Source: Doris montereyensis (lineage: Eukaryota; Mollusca; Gastropoda; Nudibranchia; Dorididae). Taken from it: DNA of 64,000 bases. Where the stretch lies: the NCBI GenBank assembly GCA_037039925.1, contig JAXRKP010000373.1, positions 82,501-146,500 on the forward strand, given 5' to 3'. The stretch's first letter is position 1. Every line of letters starts with the position of its first letter. The position numbers and the translations under genes are program-made. Shown piece by piece: positions 50,601 through 63,862 of this stretch. The notes beneath the pieces are model-generated. The model ran no database searches and was not told the origin of the DNA. It worked only from the letters and a program-made list of their open reading frames with translations.

Positions 50601-53600
50601 TGCTCACGATACTTTAGGCATTCCACGTTCTGTTAGTTGGTTTGGTTCGTTGGTTGGTCTATAATTTTATCTCATTAAAAAAACAATATTTTGTTTTTGC
50701 TTTTGTATTTGTATTTCTATCTTTTTTAACAGTTAATCTCTTACTTACTTATATTTTAGCCACTAGGCATTTATATCAAGCTTTTCATTTAAAGTGCCTT
50801 TAAAAAAATATTTTTAGATATACTTGTACACTTCAATTAACTGTTGGTATTCGTTTTAAATGGTTATATAACACTAAAGATTATTGGTCTTGAATAGCTA
50901 CTAACATTACAGTAATAACTGCAGTCTTTTTTTTTAATTCTTCCATTTAATGTCTTTAAATTGTTAGACTGAAATAGTTATTTAATTTTTTTTAAGAACA
51001 ACTTAAATCTGAAGAGAGAAAAAAGAGTACAACTTTAAACACCCCCTTCTCCCAACCCAAGTCTATGCTCATAGTTCATTGATTAGAATCAAATTCATTA
51101 AAGTTCAAGGGTTTTTCATGATTTACAATAATTTTCTGTTCATTTGGACCAACCGTTCTAACTTAAAATTAGCATCCACATTAATACTGCTTTCAAATCG
51201 ACGGCAATCCATCTCAACAAGGTCAGAGAGAGAGATATATAATGAATATGATAGCAGGCGAACGTTAATGCTTGTTGTTAACATGCACACAGGAAATGAC
51301 TTGCATTATGGCAAAGCGCACACCGCCAGGCACGAGTTGAGGTCACGTGATTTTGCTGCGGTGTTGCACCAAGCAAGAGCCAAGGCCAAAGACGAGAACC
51401 AGGCCCCAGATGTATGTTTGAGTTCTGCCAACAGGCAGACTGGCAGACAGCTTTGAGCAGCTACGCGACCCGATGACTAGCGATTATCAGATACGTTTTT
51501 TAGGGAAAACAGACAATATTCACGCTATGATAGTAGTGAACAATTATCAGACATATTTCAAGATTTATAGCATTGAGCTGTTGTTACCGTTACTAAATAT
51601 AACGATGAGAGTTTGAGAATCGTGTCTATGAGACTATTTCAATGTGTACTTGTCTTTCTTCTGCTACTGTGAAAATGTGAACTTGTGTTACCTAACATAG
51701 ATGGGTGTTAATGAGTGCGAATGACGTAGAAAAGAGGAAAGAGGAGGAGGAGGAGGAGAAGGAGGAAGAAAAGGAGGTCAGAGGAAGTGCAGTGAATTCA
51801 AAAAGTCAGGTTTGTGATGCGTGTGTCGGGTTGCCTTTCTCAAGATGAAAATCCACTCAGTTGAAACGGTAATGAAGCGAAATTTTCAAAGAGATCAAAC
51901 GATTTGCCCATCTGGCGTTTCAACAATCGGAATCCATTGCAACGGAATAGAAAACGTTTTGTCTCCTAGCAATACATTCAGATATTTATAGCCGCATCTT
52001 TCATCTCGTTGAAGTTTCCGTTTCCATTTCGTTTCGTCCGTGCAGATTTTCACCTTGAAAAATGGACAGGTGTCCTGTTGAGGTCAGAAATGGGTGGAAA
52101 GAGACAAAAACGGAATAGATCTATGGTGGGATATTCTGTTTTTTGTAGGTCTTTGTGTCGGTGGATCTCCGTGCGATGCTGGTGTACCAACGACCTGAGG
52201 CACCGTCTTGTAATGTCCCATAATAGCCACTGTCCAAGCAACGACAAAGATGGACAGACCACATTCAGAAAACTGCCTTCATGCTCCTGCCAAGACCCCC
52301 CATATCCCATGCAGCTAGACAAGACAAAACGAGACAAAACGAGACAAGATGAGAGACATCGCCGTCGACCAGACAGACTACATGCCAGAACTACTGTATA
52401 AACCATCTAGAACATCAACAGACACGTCGATACTGTTACAGTAAGGCAAATTGCTAAAGTGACATTGACAGAATACGTCATGCATTCTAGTCACAACATC
52501 TTCAACAGTCTGGTGTCAGTCGGCTAGTTATTCAGGTGTAGTCATTTTAACCTTGTTCCTGAGAATTTCTGCTAGGTTATGTTTGTACATAACGTGGAAG
52601 CGTTCGATGACATTAATAGTTATTTAAATGCCTTATACTCATACATTTGGCGATTGAATTAAAGGAATAAATTCACTATCAAGTAGCAAAGCAACAGTCA
52701 TCTTATTTATACCATGACGCTTTCACCCTCATGCAATTTGATGGCGTCTTGACACATCTAGAATGTTATGGCAACACATACACACAGTAGCTGATATCGC
52801 GTTGTGTTCAGAGTTATCGGCCATAATTTTAAAGTCTTTACAATAGCAGCAGCAGCGGAGTTCAAACGGCAAAGCTTATGATAACATTGCTGATTCAGAC
52901 GATAAGCAAAGTAAAGGCTTTTCATGAGAGGTCAAGGGTGGCAGGACGAACATGAAGACAGAACTGTATGAGCTGCTCAATGATAATTTTGACTGCATAT
53001 TTCTTTTGGAATCTCTTTACACATTTTAGTTTCTTTTTTTTTTTGAACGATTAACTGTCTGGAGTGCAAATTCGAAGCTTGTTCTTTTCTATATTGATTT
53101 TTTGTGTTTTGTTTCATACAATTTAAATTATAAAAAGGGGGAATTTAAATGATAATGATAAATAAAAGAAACAACTCATTTAATGAAAGTCGTCTTAAAA
53201 TGATGAAATAAAGGGAAATAAAAACAAGTAGTTTGTGTATTAATTGACCAGTGAAAAAAAGGACAGAAAACTATGTCGTGACCTAAACCCATTCCCGGCT
53301 CTATACAGGAGAAAGAGTGATGCTAATCAGGAGGATAAAAAATCAGAAAAATAAGAATGTAAATTATAAAAAACAAAACTAAAGGAAAGAAAACTACATG
53401 TAGTATGAAGCAAATGATAATATGCTCAAACGAGAAAATCCATTCTCAGTTGAAACTCAAATACCATTAGAGAAATAATGATTAAGCAAAATCAAAGTGC
53501 AAAACGAACTCAAGTTTAAAATCATATGAAACAATAGAAGATAGAGTAAACTGAAAATAAGTTCAACAAAATTAACGCTAATAAAATAAAATTAGATATA

Positions 53601-53750
53601 ATAAAGCAGTAAGAGAAAAGTTTTGAATTTGTAGCACACACGCTATTGTTTCCATGACAGTCAATCGAGCGAGTCAAGAGATTTCAAACTATGCGTTAAA
53701 GAAACAAAAAAGTGGGGGGAGGTGGTTCAAAAGCAAGGGAGATAAGTCAC
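50601..53750. other. upstream of gene B / gene A intron
   Basis: AT-rich with T-runs, an AG-rich tract at 51735-51790 and an A-rich stretch at 53130-53640. A plus-strand frame at 51280-51456 has weak exon character and was not accepted. Confidence 0.5.
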
Positions 53751-54475
53751 CTTTGCCCTGTTGCTTGGTCCAGGGCCGCTGTGTGGGACATAGACTAAGG
53801 GGAAGTCAGCGAGTGACCTCCGAGGTGGCTTACTCTCTGGACCGTAGCGTCCACGGTGGGCGTAAAGATATCTGGACAGAGCTCGCTCCCTCACATCTGG
53901 GACATAGGGGTAGTGGTAGGACGCGAGGTTTACATCACGTGGCTCGCTCACGCTTCTCGCAAGCTGGTTTATACGGTGCCCGATGTCTTGGGCCATGGCT
54001 CTTGGCAAGGTACTGTTGACATTAACAGGCCTGCTGCGTGGCAAAGTTGAAGGCCGGTAAGGGGCCCTAGTGCCACCGCTCGTGGAAGCAGGTCCCACAG
54101 AACGTGCCCGCATCTGGCGGATCAGCATTGGGTTATGGGCTTTCAGGCCCTCTGTTCCAACCTCCTGATAGGAGGGGGTGTCTACAGCAGCTACAGACCT
54201 GGGCCGTGGGGCACGGAACCAGCCCGCGCTCTCATTTGCCACGGCAATTCGCTTTGCCTCAGAACGACCGGCCTAGAAGCAACGTTAGCAGGCGTATTAG
54301 TATCGTAGTACGGGGCAGGCACGAGCACAATGGTGGGCTGATTCCCCGCTACCTTGTGGTACGTGGGACGGGCAGAGACAATTCTGGCGTTGCCTGACAC
54401 GGGCGGTACCGAACTCGCCCTGGCCTTCCTGCTCACTACAGCGCCACGCGGAGTAGAGTGGAGCTCTGTGGAGAC
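53751..54475 (-). CDS. gene A, Ser/Arg/Pro-rich exon with one frame break
   Basis: Acceptor TCCCTCCTTCCTCCAG and donor GTGACT enclose 725 bases. The translation starts VSTELHSTPRGAVVSRKARA and includes SGNARIVSARPTYHK. After a one-base shift it continues PRPRSVAAVDTPSYQEVG, LKAHNPMLIRQMRARSVGP, YRPSTLPRSRPVNVNSTLPR, QLARSVSEPRDVNLASYHY and SLADFPLVYVPHSGPGPSNR. The shift lies at the C4 run, 54208-54211. One extra C there gives 726 bases, 242 codons and phase 0 at both ends. Repeated R-A-x-S-V-P words (54404-54421, 54209-54226) and R-S-V-S-E-P (53940-53957) fit basophilic kinase and 14-3-3-type sites. Disordered protein; family not recognised. Confidence 0.72.
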
Positions 54476-57400
54476 CTGGAGGAAGGGAGGGAGGGAGGGA
54501 GAGGAGAGGAAAGGAAGAGGGGGAAATGGGAGGGTTGACAAAACGAAACGATTAAAAGTCAACACAAGGTGGGGTATTTAAGTCAAGGCTGATTTACAGA
54601 AGAGAGTTGTGAAGATGTTATGAAGGGGTTTTCACAGGAAGCATGGTGTCAAGAGAAAGATGAATTTATATGATAATAAAGTAGTGAAAGAGCTACTACG
54701 CAGAACTTTTTGCCCAACGTAACTGTCTAGATCTACTTACGCTACTTAGAGAAGGATGCAAGTTGGGGAAAGTTGGTGTGATTCATAAAGCACAGTATTA
54801 AAAAAGCTGCCGAAGAAGACAAATATGGAAAGAACCTGACCATGTGGACATTGAGAGAAATACCATAAAGAAAGACTTGATATCAACGGAAAATGTATTG
54901 GTGTCTGTTAATGGCTCATCTCAAAGCAATACAAAGTTCAGAGCTGTAAACAATTATATTTTAAAATACATAAACAGGTCAGACTATATACCTAACAGGA
55001 CAAATACACAAGAGACGTTTCTCAATTTATTTTCAATATTCCACAGTAGCAAAATACAAAACATTTAAAACTGTAAACGCCATGGAAACAACCAAAACCA
55101 ACAACTGGGGAAGATAACAAGGAAAGTGAGAGAGAAACAGGCAGACAGGTCATGGTTACCGCTTCATTTTCGAACATTTTCATAACAAGGAAAGTGTGAA
55201 AGAAACAGGCAGACAGATCATGATTACCGCTAAATTTTCGAACATTTTCAGATCAAATTATTCGAACTAGGGAGGGGGAGGATGACAAGAAAGGTACAAT
55301 CGTTGGAGACATGTGAACAAACATGACAGGTTCTGATGACGCCTTGGAGTAACAGTGAAAACTTGATGTCGTATGTAAAGGGTTCTATTTTTATGAACCT
55401 ACTGTGTTAGGATTGTCTTGGGAGCATTTATGTGAGCAAACAAAAGATAAGAAAAATACCAGTTAAACTGTTTTAACAATGCAACATTCCATGAGTCCTT
55501 ACACACTCAAAGAAAAGGAGAGGACGACATGTAATCTGAGCACTGAGCATCCAAAACACAGGAAACATAATGGATATTGAGCATAAAGTGAATATAATTT
55601 ACACTCATGAATAAGAGCTAAGGAATCAACGAGTTAAACCAGAATAGAAAATTAAACAGATTATGCAAATAGTGGGGAGAGTAGATCTAAATAGAATTCA
55701 TGTGTATCATGGACAGACATGAAAAGGTTCGGTACTTCTAGAAGAGATTAATAGTACCAGTCAATGTGGAAGAAACCAGTTCATTTGCAACCTCATAGCA
55801 TGCAAAAAATATTAAATCAAGACAAAGTTCGGAAATTTTCGGCAATGTTGGAAATTTGATATAGGCAAAGTGTAATCCTTGATAAGGTGGAGAGAAAAAA
55901 TAGCCGTTACCCAAATATCTAGCAGACAGTGTGTTACAATGACAAAGGCTACACATCAGAGAAGCTTCATGAAACTCTATGTCTAAGTGGAACACATTCT
56001 GTAGGTCTTACTTTTCCTGACACAGGTATTGGAACGCTGAACAAAAGAGCGAAGATGGAAAAAAAGGGGGAGGGGATGGAGATGAGCAGGTAAAAGGAGG
56101 GAAGACAGGTGCCTCAACAGGTAAAAGAATGCTCGGGTAGGGTCGGGTGGAATGGGGGGAGGTGATACCTGACTGAAGGTAGAAGATCAAGTCAAGTCAA
56201 GTCTCGTGCTGAGCCACCGGTGCCAAGAGCAGACTGTGTTGTGACATCACTGGGTTGTGTGTAACAGTGCGCCTTTTTTGTTTTTTTGTTTTGTGTACGC
56301 CAAATAAAAAGTTAAATAATAACACAAGTGTGTAGAACAACACGCAAAGATCCGCGTGTTCCACGATTTGCTCCAAGTAAAACGATGAAACCGCGAATTT
56401 CCAGTCAAGAATTTCACGTATCAAGCATAATAATTACCATGGAAGAGAAAGTAAAGGTGGGCGGGGGTTGGGGGGTGGGGGGTGACGAGAGTTACGGAGA
56501 GCCAATTGGTACATAGCCAACAAATCATACGTGTACAATATGTGTGAGGGTTAGGTATCTGGCCGTGTATGTCGGCAAATGTGTATTGCTTCCCCTAGCT
56601 TCCAACAGGTAAGCGAGTGGCATTAACCGAGAGCCAAAACATTCTAACGGTTGCATCTTTTACGCATGCGCAGCGAAAAATAAATTCCTCCTTCTCTTCG
56701 GCTCTTGTGTAACCGAGGGGATGCTGAGGAACCCGATGTTGGCCCTCAATAATAAAACTGAAGATGCGGCAACGCAATGACAACGTGGATAGACTGGAGT
56801 CTAACAGCCTTGCTCGGCGCGAGATTCTGCTCAGCTGGAAGACGCAGCGCAATCAATGCTCACCCAACTCGTAATGCAAGCCATCATAATATCTTATTAT
56901 CTACAGCATGTAAGAGGCAAGCAGAGAATTTAGAAAAGAAAAAAAAAGTATGCTCGCAGAAAGAAAACGCCGCTGAAGATGCGATGGAAAGACAGACAGA
57001 TTGGCACACATCTAGCACACCGCTATTGCAAAAGAGCTTACGTTGATCTGTCATTTGACATGAAGAAATACCGGAAGCTCTTATGATGGCATAGGGAGAA
57101 CAACAAGCTTGGAAATAGATATCAATGTGTTTCAAACACATTTTAAAGCGAACGCCTTTAAAAAGTATTCAGTTACACGTCAGCATTGTTAAGCTACATA
57201 GAAATTGTTAGCGATGTTATCAAGGGTGGATTGACACGAGGAAACTACTTCAAGTCTAACTGCTTGCTACAGCATGCTTTGGTCAACATACAACAGTTTG
57301 TACAAGATTCGAACCAATTATCGAATCAACAAAGTAGGGTGTTCTAGAGCATATTATGCTTTATCTTAGTTGCTGTTAGGTATTGTAGGGTGCGGTGACT

Positions 57401-58873
57401 AGGTATATGCAAAATATGTGCAAAATTGATTACGAGCAATGTTACATCATGGTGATATGCAAGGAAGAGATTGGATTGCTTAGCTCATGACTTCCGGTGC
57501 TCTTCCAACAATAAAAAAAAAGGTTTAAACTTCAAATGTAGTTTATCTCTTGTGCGACTCTGCTGCAATGAGAGGTAAAGGCACGTCACAATCAGTCCAC
57601 CACAGATCTCTGCCACCGAATGCATTTTGAAAGGAGAGGAGGCCGAGTACAGATAGCATGAGATGGTGTGAGACTAGGGCCCTACAACATATTTCGACCT
57701 ACGTATTTCAGTGTTTTTGTTCTTTTTCTTCTTTTCTTCACCTCGTTTTAAACATGAAAATCAACATCTTCATGCATAGACCAGGAAAAAGAGGCCGAGA
57801 AAGAGGTCAAGCTTTTAGAAGGCAACGAAAGTCAATGAGCGAAGCAAAGTGGAACCTACCAGCTATCCTATCAGTAAACGTTACTATCACAACGTTTCAG
57901 TACGAGCTAAAACTTTTAAGAAATGGCTCGTGCAGAGATGATTTGTATGGTTAAAACGCCAAAGGCAGATGTATTAGATTGAGGGAAAAGGGGGGTGGTG
58001 GTTATACGATATAAGTGGCAGTCGCCAGATCTCTGAACAAGCCATATCAACTTAAAGCCTGACTAAATCATAACATTATTTCCTTCTATTTATATATGCT
58101 AAAATAGTAATTTTTGTCTATATCAATATGTTCCTTCAATATAGATTTACTGTATACAAAATCCAGAATGCACTCTGCCAAATACAAGCAGGCTCAAGCA
58201 AATAAAGACGTGCATATTATAATATTAAGAATGTAGAAATTAATTTAATGTCGGCTGACAGGGGTTGATTTTCTGTTGAGTGTGTGGCATTTTTCTATTT
58301 AAAATCTGTTTGATTTGATGGAAAATGGCGGAGAATTTTCTCAGAGCAGGTCAAGAGTCGAGAGAAAGGGGTAATACTCTAAAACATCAATTATCTGGTA
58401 TTCGATTGTGGATAGCTCTTTCTTTCTTTATTTTTCTTCGTTTTTTTTTCTTTGTTTTTGCGCCGAAGACTTTGAACAGAAATCAGCCCTCGCCAACTCG
58501 TGTAGCCGGTATGGTAACATATCGGGACGAATTCCACATTACAGGGATGTGCCGCTGCACTTACAGAAAGGGGTGTCTACATATTAATAGCGAGTACCGA
58601 CGTCCATTTCCATATCAGAAATCCAGCCTCCACGGTTTTCAAAACGTGGCGCACTTTTTAGCCCAAATGTTGTGTAACTAATTTACGTATACAAGTTTTG
58701 TATAATACGATATAAACATACTATACATGACTTTCGGAAAGGTCCTTTTTTTAATTTATTTATTTTCAATTATTTTAGTTCATTGTGAAATAAGGGGGTG
58801 AAAAGGGTGTAGCGTCGCCTCGAAATGTTGACCACACAGCGACGAAATGAAACAGAGACGGAAAAGAGTTTAC
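54476..58873. other. gene A intron
   Basis: AT-rich with a GGA-rich tract next to the acceptor (54480-54530) and two direct copies of about 70 bp at about 55110-55250 (shared GAAACAGGCAGACAG and TTTTCGAACATTTTC). Frames of up to 118 codons, such as 58325-58681 on the plus strand, show no motif. Confidence 0.5.
55108..55250 (+). repeat. 70-bp direct duplication
   Basis: Two adjacent copies share ATAACAAGGAAAGTG, GAAACAGGCAGACAG, TCATG(G/A)TTACCGCT and TTTTCGAACATTTTC. Confidence 0.85.
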
Positions 58874-60518
58874 CTTAATATTTATTTTGTCTATAACTGA
58901 TAGCCTTGAAGGGGAGTCATCGCCATAGCCTGCCTTGTACAGGGGTAGACGCAGTGCGCCCTTGGGCAGCTGGGCGTGGCTTTCCAACAGCGGGTAGACG
59001 TCCACTCGGTGCTTTCTGCCGCCGTCTAGACTCGACTGGTATGACGACACTGGGACGCTCTCGGCCCTGCCTGCGATGTGAATGGGCATGTGTAAAGTGT
59101 GGTGAGAGTAACTAGGGTGGGGTGAAAGAGACCTGGGAACAACACTACGACAGCGCGTGCTATCTTCTCTGCGGTCCGCTTGATTCTCTAGATCTGAATG
59201 AAGGTTTCTCAGACGACTTAGATAACCGCCCAGGAAGGCATCAGCAGGGCTATGAGTTTGAGGTACGATACCCAAAAGTCTCTCGTCCAGACCTACACCG
59301 GACCCCTTCAACGGGATCGGAGGTGGGTAGTATCGAAAGCCGTAGCGGTTTTTGCCGTCCTCAGACACGGCGCTTCCCTCGAGGCTCAGAACCAAGCTAG
59401 CGTCTTTGTATGGAAGGCTCGTGTCTTGGAGTGCTGCCCTAGCGCGTGCCGCAGTGTTGGCCAAAACAGTCTCAAACACGGTGTGTGTGAAAACGAGGAA
59501 GGGGACGTTAGCTCACCCAAGGCAGATCTTGAGGTGTGAGGAATCAGGGACACACTTGGAGGTACGGTACGTGAGAGGGAAGACGGGGAGGATGAGAGGG
59601 ATGGAGGGATGGAAAGAGGTGGTAAGATAGAGGGCTGCACGTCGGTGTCGTCATCGTTATCGTAGTCATCGTGTTGGGTTAACTCAAGGATGCCCTGGGT
59701 GGAAGGGCCGAAGGGGACATAGTCGTGCATCTCGGCCATGTCCGCCTCGTAGGATCCATCATACGGGGCATCATACGAGCTTAGGTGGCGGGGGAGGCAC
59801 CCGAAGGGCTAGATAAAGAATACGTACCGCTCCTTCTAGGAGTGTATTCCTCGTCTTCCTCGTCACTCCCTTGAGGAGTGTCAGTGCTATAATACACAAC
59901 TCTTGGCCGTGACGTGCCACCACGACCCCATTTCCGTCGGTAATCTCCAACTTGGTAACCATCGTTTTCATCATTGGTCTGGTAGTCATCCTCGTCGTCT
60001 ACTGAAATGTCGTAGTGCGGCACAGACGCAGATCGGTATGACTGAGGAGAGTATGGGTTGTGAGAGGGAAGCTCGTAGCCTTTGTACTGTCGACTGGAAC
60101 TCCGAGTGGAGAATGGACTCGTGATGGATGGGTCTGAAAGAAATGATTTGTACGACACGATGGAGCTGGCGTTATCACGAACGGATGGACGTGGAGGACT
60201 TGCCGAGTCCAGGTAGGATTTGTAAGATACGTTCCTGGACCCTGTTGTTGGTGGCACTGAGCCTCCTCGTAGAAAAGCATGGATTCTATTGGAGAGCAGC
60301 GAGTTGGGGCTCGGGGTCATGGCCACTCGCAGCTTTTCTGCGTTCGAACTTCTGTATGGCATGAGCTCCTTAGACTGCCTGGACGGTGTGGCTGACGAGG
60401 ATGAGTACAGACCGGATATGTGTGGGGATGTGGACCTGTCTCTGTTTGGCGGGAGTGACTGGAAGCGATGTGACTGACGGCCAGTCCTGGAGGAAGTTGC
60501 AAGGCCTGGTAGGGGACG
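58874..60518 (-). CDS. gene A, large exon with two frame breaks
   Basis: Acceptor CTCGTTCCTTCCACACAG and donor GTAAAC enclose 1645 bases. Three successive open frames cover it: RPLPGLATSSRTGRQSHRFQ to YSLSSPSGAS (60518-59795), SYEADMAEMHDYVPFGPSTQ to SLIPHTSRSALGELT (about 59780-59505), and VFETVLANTAARARAALQDT to SPSRLSVIDKINIK (about 59485-58874). The changes fall at the C runs 59790-59794 and 59501-59504. One extra C in each gives 549 codons with phase 0 at both ends. Content: Ser/Tyr/Pro-rich, VSYKSYL and VSYKSFL repeats, an acidic stretch DDEDDYQTNDEND, DDYDNDDDTDV, and R-[SA]-x-S-V-P at 60018-60035 and 59051-59068. Probably a disordered, phosphorylated scaffold or cytoskeletal protein; no family recognised. 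Decay into a pseudogene is possible but less likely, given intact splice sites and phases. Confidence 0.75.
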
Positions 60519-63500
60519 CTGTGTGGAAGGAACGAGGAGGGAGGCCCTGGTTAGTAGACAGGCTGGCTCGTCATCTGGCTATTTCCCCTTATTGTATCAA
60601 TTTACTCTATCACACACATCATAGAGGGCAAGCTGAGTTTACAATTTTACAAGCCTTAAGCGTGTGAGTTTGGAAAACAGAAGCGATTGAGCTTTATGCA
60701 ACAGTGTAAAACGATGACACCCTAACGTAAGGTAACAGACAGAGAGGGGTGAAGGTGAGGAAATGGTTTAAGGTCTTTGATCAAACACGCTGAGATCAGG
60801 AGACTTGGGAGAGCATGATTGGCGCAAATTGTGGGACTCAGTCAAACGTAGGGGTTGGTAGGCATTGTGGCTAAACCACTCGTTATGAATGCACTCATAT
60901 TTGAGATTCTTAGGGGATGCAACCTATTATCGATAATCGTTGTTGTATTTTGTGAGAATTTAGATTTGCAGGAGTTTATGGTCGGGTTGGATCTTTCACG
61001 ACAACGGGAGGGAACTCAGAAAATCGGGAAAAGGTTTATGAATAAATAAGATTACTGTTCCTAACGTTCATTTGGAATTTCTGGGGAAAACTACGTCATC
61101 TTGTTTCACTAAGGAAGGTGAATTATCAAGAAACTTTTTTTGAGTATTGTAAGCGATAGCCGAATAATTGGAAGGGATGGCAATGATTTGTCACGGGTGG
61201 ATATTTGGTTTGGTTTACGAGGCAAAGGGTGCAGTGTTTAAAGGTAAGTATTCTACAAACAAGTGATATACGGGTGTGGGAGAAATAAAACTGAAATGGT
61301 TCTCATAATGTGTTGGTGGTTGGGTAGCATTACGATGGCATCGGGTGGCTGCACTTTGAAGGGTAGGTTGGTTTTTGAGACACCAGGCCAGAGTAGGGTA
61401 GGTGGGTCCTTGAGACACCAGGCTAGAGTAGCAATCTCAGGTGATCGCAACAAGGGAATGATGGGACAACTGAACCGTGTCACTCTGACAGCACTCATCG
61501 AATTCGACTCAAAACTTGGAAATCGGTGTCAAAACATTCAAAATGATAACAAAAAACCCAAAATGTAAAGCTGAAACGGAAATCAGTTTCAGAATCACAA
61601 ACTTTAGTATGGATGATAAGATGAGGAGACATCAAACCAATACGGGAGGGAAAACAGAACTAAAACAAAAAATGAAGGAATCCTGTCAACTAGAGGTAAC
61701 GTAAAACTCAAGGACAATAAATGAGTGTTTTTTTTCAAACATGGTTGACATTTCACTTTTGAAAACTATCTTTTGAACGAAACTGGAAGTAAAACAGCAG
61801 GCTGTCATGAAACAATATACGGGATCGTAAAGGAAGTATTACTAAAATGATAATCATCAATCCATTGGCCAAAATAATATTTTTTTTTTCATAAAATAAT
61901 AGGAAGGTTGGGAGAACTAGTAGAATCACACCGGGGAATACAAACACCAGTGAAAGGAAGTGAAACAAGAAAAATGCTAGGCAGGAAAAGGCACGCACCT
62001 ATGTATAGAATGAGTTGGGCAATTCAAGGTATACGTCTAACTTGATGGTAGGATGATAATATAGGATGAAAGGCTTGTATGATATGAATAATATGTGAGG
62101 GAAGGAAGGGTTGGTACTGGTCTCAACGTAAGACTATGGTTACAGCAAAATAGTATTCAGTATGTAGTAAACGTAATGGAGAGGTAAAATAGACACCTAA
62201 AATGCATTCCTTATATTCGCGGCCAGAGATTTGTGGGGGACTGGTTTAAGGCAGCAATATTGTACAAACAAGAACATTATAAGTGTGTATCTCACTGGAA
62301 TCTCATTAAAAACAGACATAAACATAAATCTAATTCTTCCAATGGTGAAGAAAAGTTCGTGAAAATAACGAAAATGTTATATTTGACGAACAGACAATCA
62401 AACACAAACAATAGTTGCACAACAAAGTTGTAAGTCTACTTTGTATATTAACCTATTCAAAAAGATTGTTTTTTTTCAAAAAAAGAATTGAGTCATGAAG
62501 TGCGTAAGAAGTGAAGTAAAAGAGGTGAATTTCATGACACACTGACGTCACAGCTGATAAACACATTGATACCTGTCTACCGTGAAACGGTGGTGTTGCT
62601 AAACTTTTAAGCTGAAACAAGAGAAGGCGTTATGATAAATCATTGTAAATCAATACATTGTACTATTATTAAATGTGTATCATGGTATGGAATCCATGAC
62701 TACAGACGCCATACGAGCCCATGCAAGCCTCTTTACGATTGGGTGTCGAGAGAAAGGAAGGAGAGACAGAGAAAGAAGTACAAGGGAGATAATGAAAAGA
62801 GGAATATTAAATACAGTAAACACTTGAAATGAAACCAAAGAAAGAATTCTAATGGACGTAATGAGAAAAGGGAAATGAAATACAGTAAACCATTGAGAAA
62901 AATATACAACAAAGGGCATACTTTCTTTCTAAATGTCATGTTTTTAATTCAAATTATTAAGAAATCACTGGGATTATACTGTATCTTGAAAAGAAATTGA
63001 GAACAAGTTTATTTTTACCCGTTAATGAAAATTGCTGTCATAATTGTTTTGTAAGAAGAAAGATTAAGTCAATAGTTCAGAGTTGCATTTCTGGCTTCCG
63101 TAATTTGAGTATTTTAGATACACTTCTATCTTGTTCTTAGCCAGAGACTTTGTGTTATCCATATATCATCATAGTCCTTAATGAATCAATACATTGATAA
63201 ATCTCTTTATTTCTTATACATCAGTAATTGATAGTTAGTATTGATATTTTCATTACACATGCCACGATTTGAGTGCTGCATGTGATAATATTTGGAACAC
63301 TCTGTAGCTTACATATGAGTGTATTGGTTTAAATGTAAACGCCCAACTTTCCTCCAAACAAAACTTGGATAAATCAGTAACTAAGGTTGAAGGCTTGATT
63401 CTATTTTGTATTTTTTAAATAATCGTTAAGTCGTAGATCAAAGAATAATTCAAAAGATATCGTGACAATCTGCACCTTTTCAAAGTTACAAAAACTTGAA

Positions 63501-63665
63501 TGTAAAAGTAGATCTTTTGTGTATCGGTTTTTTTCTTTCTTTTTCTTTTGTTTTTAGGATTTTTGTGGGGGGGGGGGGTTCTCTTTAAAGACACATGGAT
63601 GATGGAGATAGAGAAGGGTGGCCAAAGGTTACCAGTGAGACTTTGGGGGGGATGGTTTTACTCAC
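60519..63665. other. gene A intron
   Basis: AT-rich sequence with purine-rich tracts (61590-61700, 62750-62900) and a duplicated CACCAGGC(C/T)AGAGTAG word at 61380-61435. No other exon recognised. Confidence 0.5.
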
Positions 63666-63805
63666 GATGGCAGATTTGGCACTTCTCAGCAGATCGTTGT
63701 CTTTGCCTCGTGACTTGGCAGCGGCGTCGTAAGTATCCTCCAGGACCGCATTCGAAAGGTATCCCGCACGGGAGATGCTGTCATCTATGCCATAGTCGTG
63801 GCGGA
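63666..63805 (-). CDS. gene A, first exon in window
   Basis: The donor ATC|GTGAGT ends in phase 0, which fits the next exon at 60518. The frame reads RHDYGIDDSISRAGYLSNAV, LEDTYDAAAKSRGKDNDLLR and SAKSAI. The acceptor is taken at CCACCAAAG|TC, directly after the (GT)n tract, giving 140 bases with a two-base start. The lack of a normal pyrimidine tract makes that edge uncertain. The gene must begin upstream, beyond 64000, since no initiation context is seen. Charged and probably helical; family not recognised. Confidence 0.6.
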
Positions 63806-63814
63806 CTTTGGTGG

Positions 63815-63819
<5 letters not shown>

Positions 63820-63857
<38 letters not shown>

Positions 63858-63862
63858 ACACC
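63820..63862 (+). repeat. (CA)n microsatellite
   Basis: A CA run with one CAA interruption. On the gene A sense strand it is (GT)n and lies directly upstream of the first exon's acceptor. Confidence 0.95.

Noticed and set aside
51280..51456. Plus-strand exon-like piece (HELRSRDFAAVLHQARAKAK followed by a GTATGT donor)
   Set aside because: There is no partner exon with matching phase and the acceptor context is weak. Left out, although RNA evidence could revive it.
58325..58681. Plus-strand 118-codon frame with a hydrophobic Phe-rich stretch
   Set aside because: The hydrophobic run comes from T-rich low complexity. There is no motif, no promoter and no splice support, and it lies inside a gene A intron.
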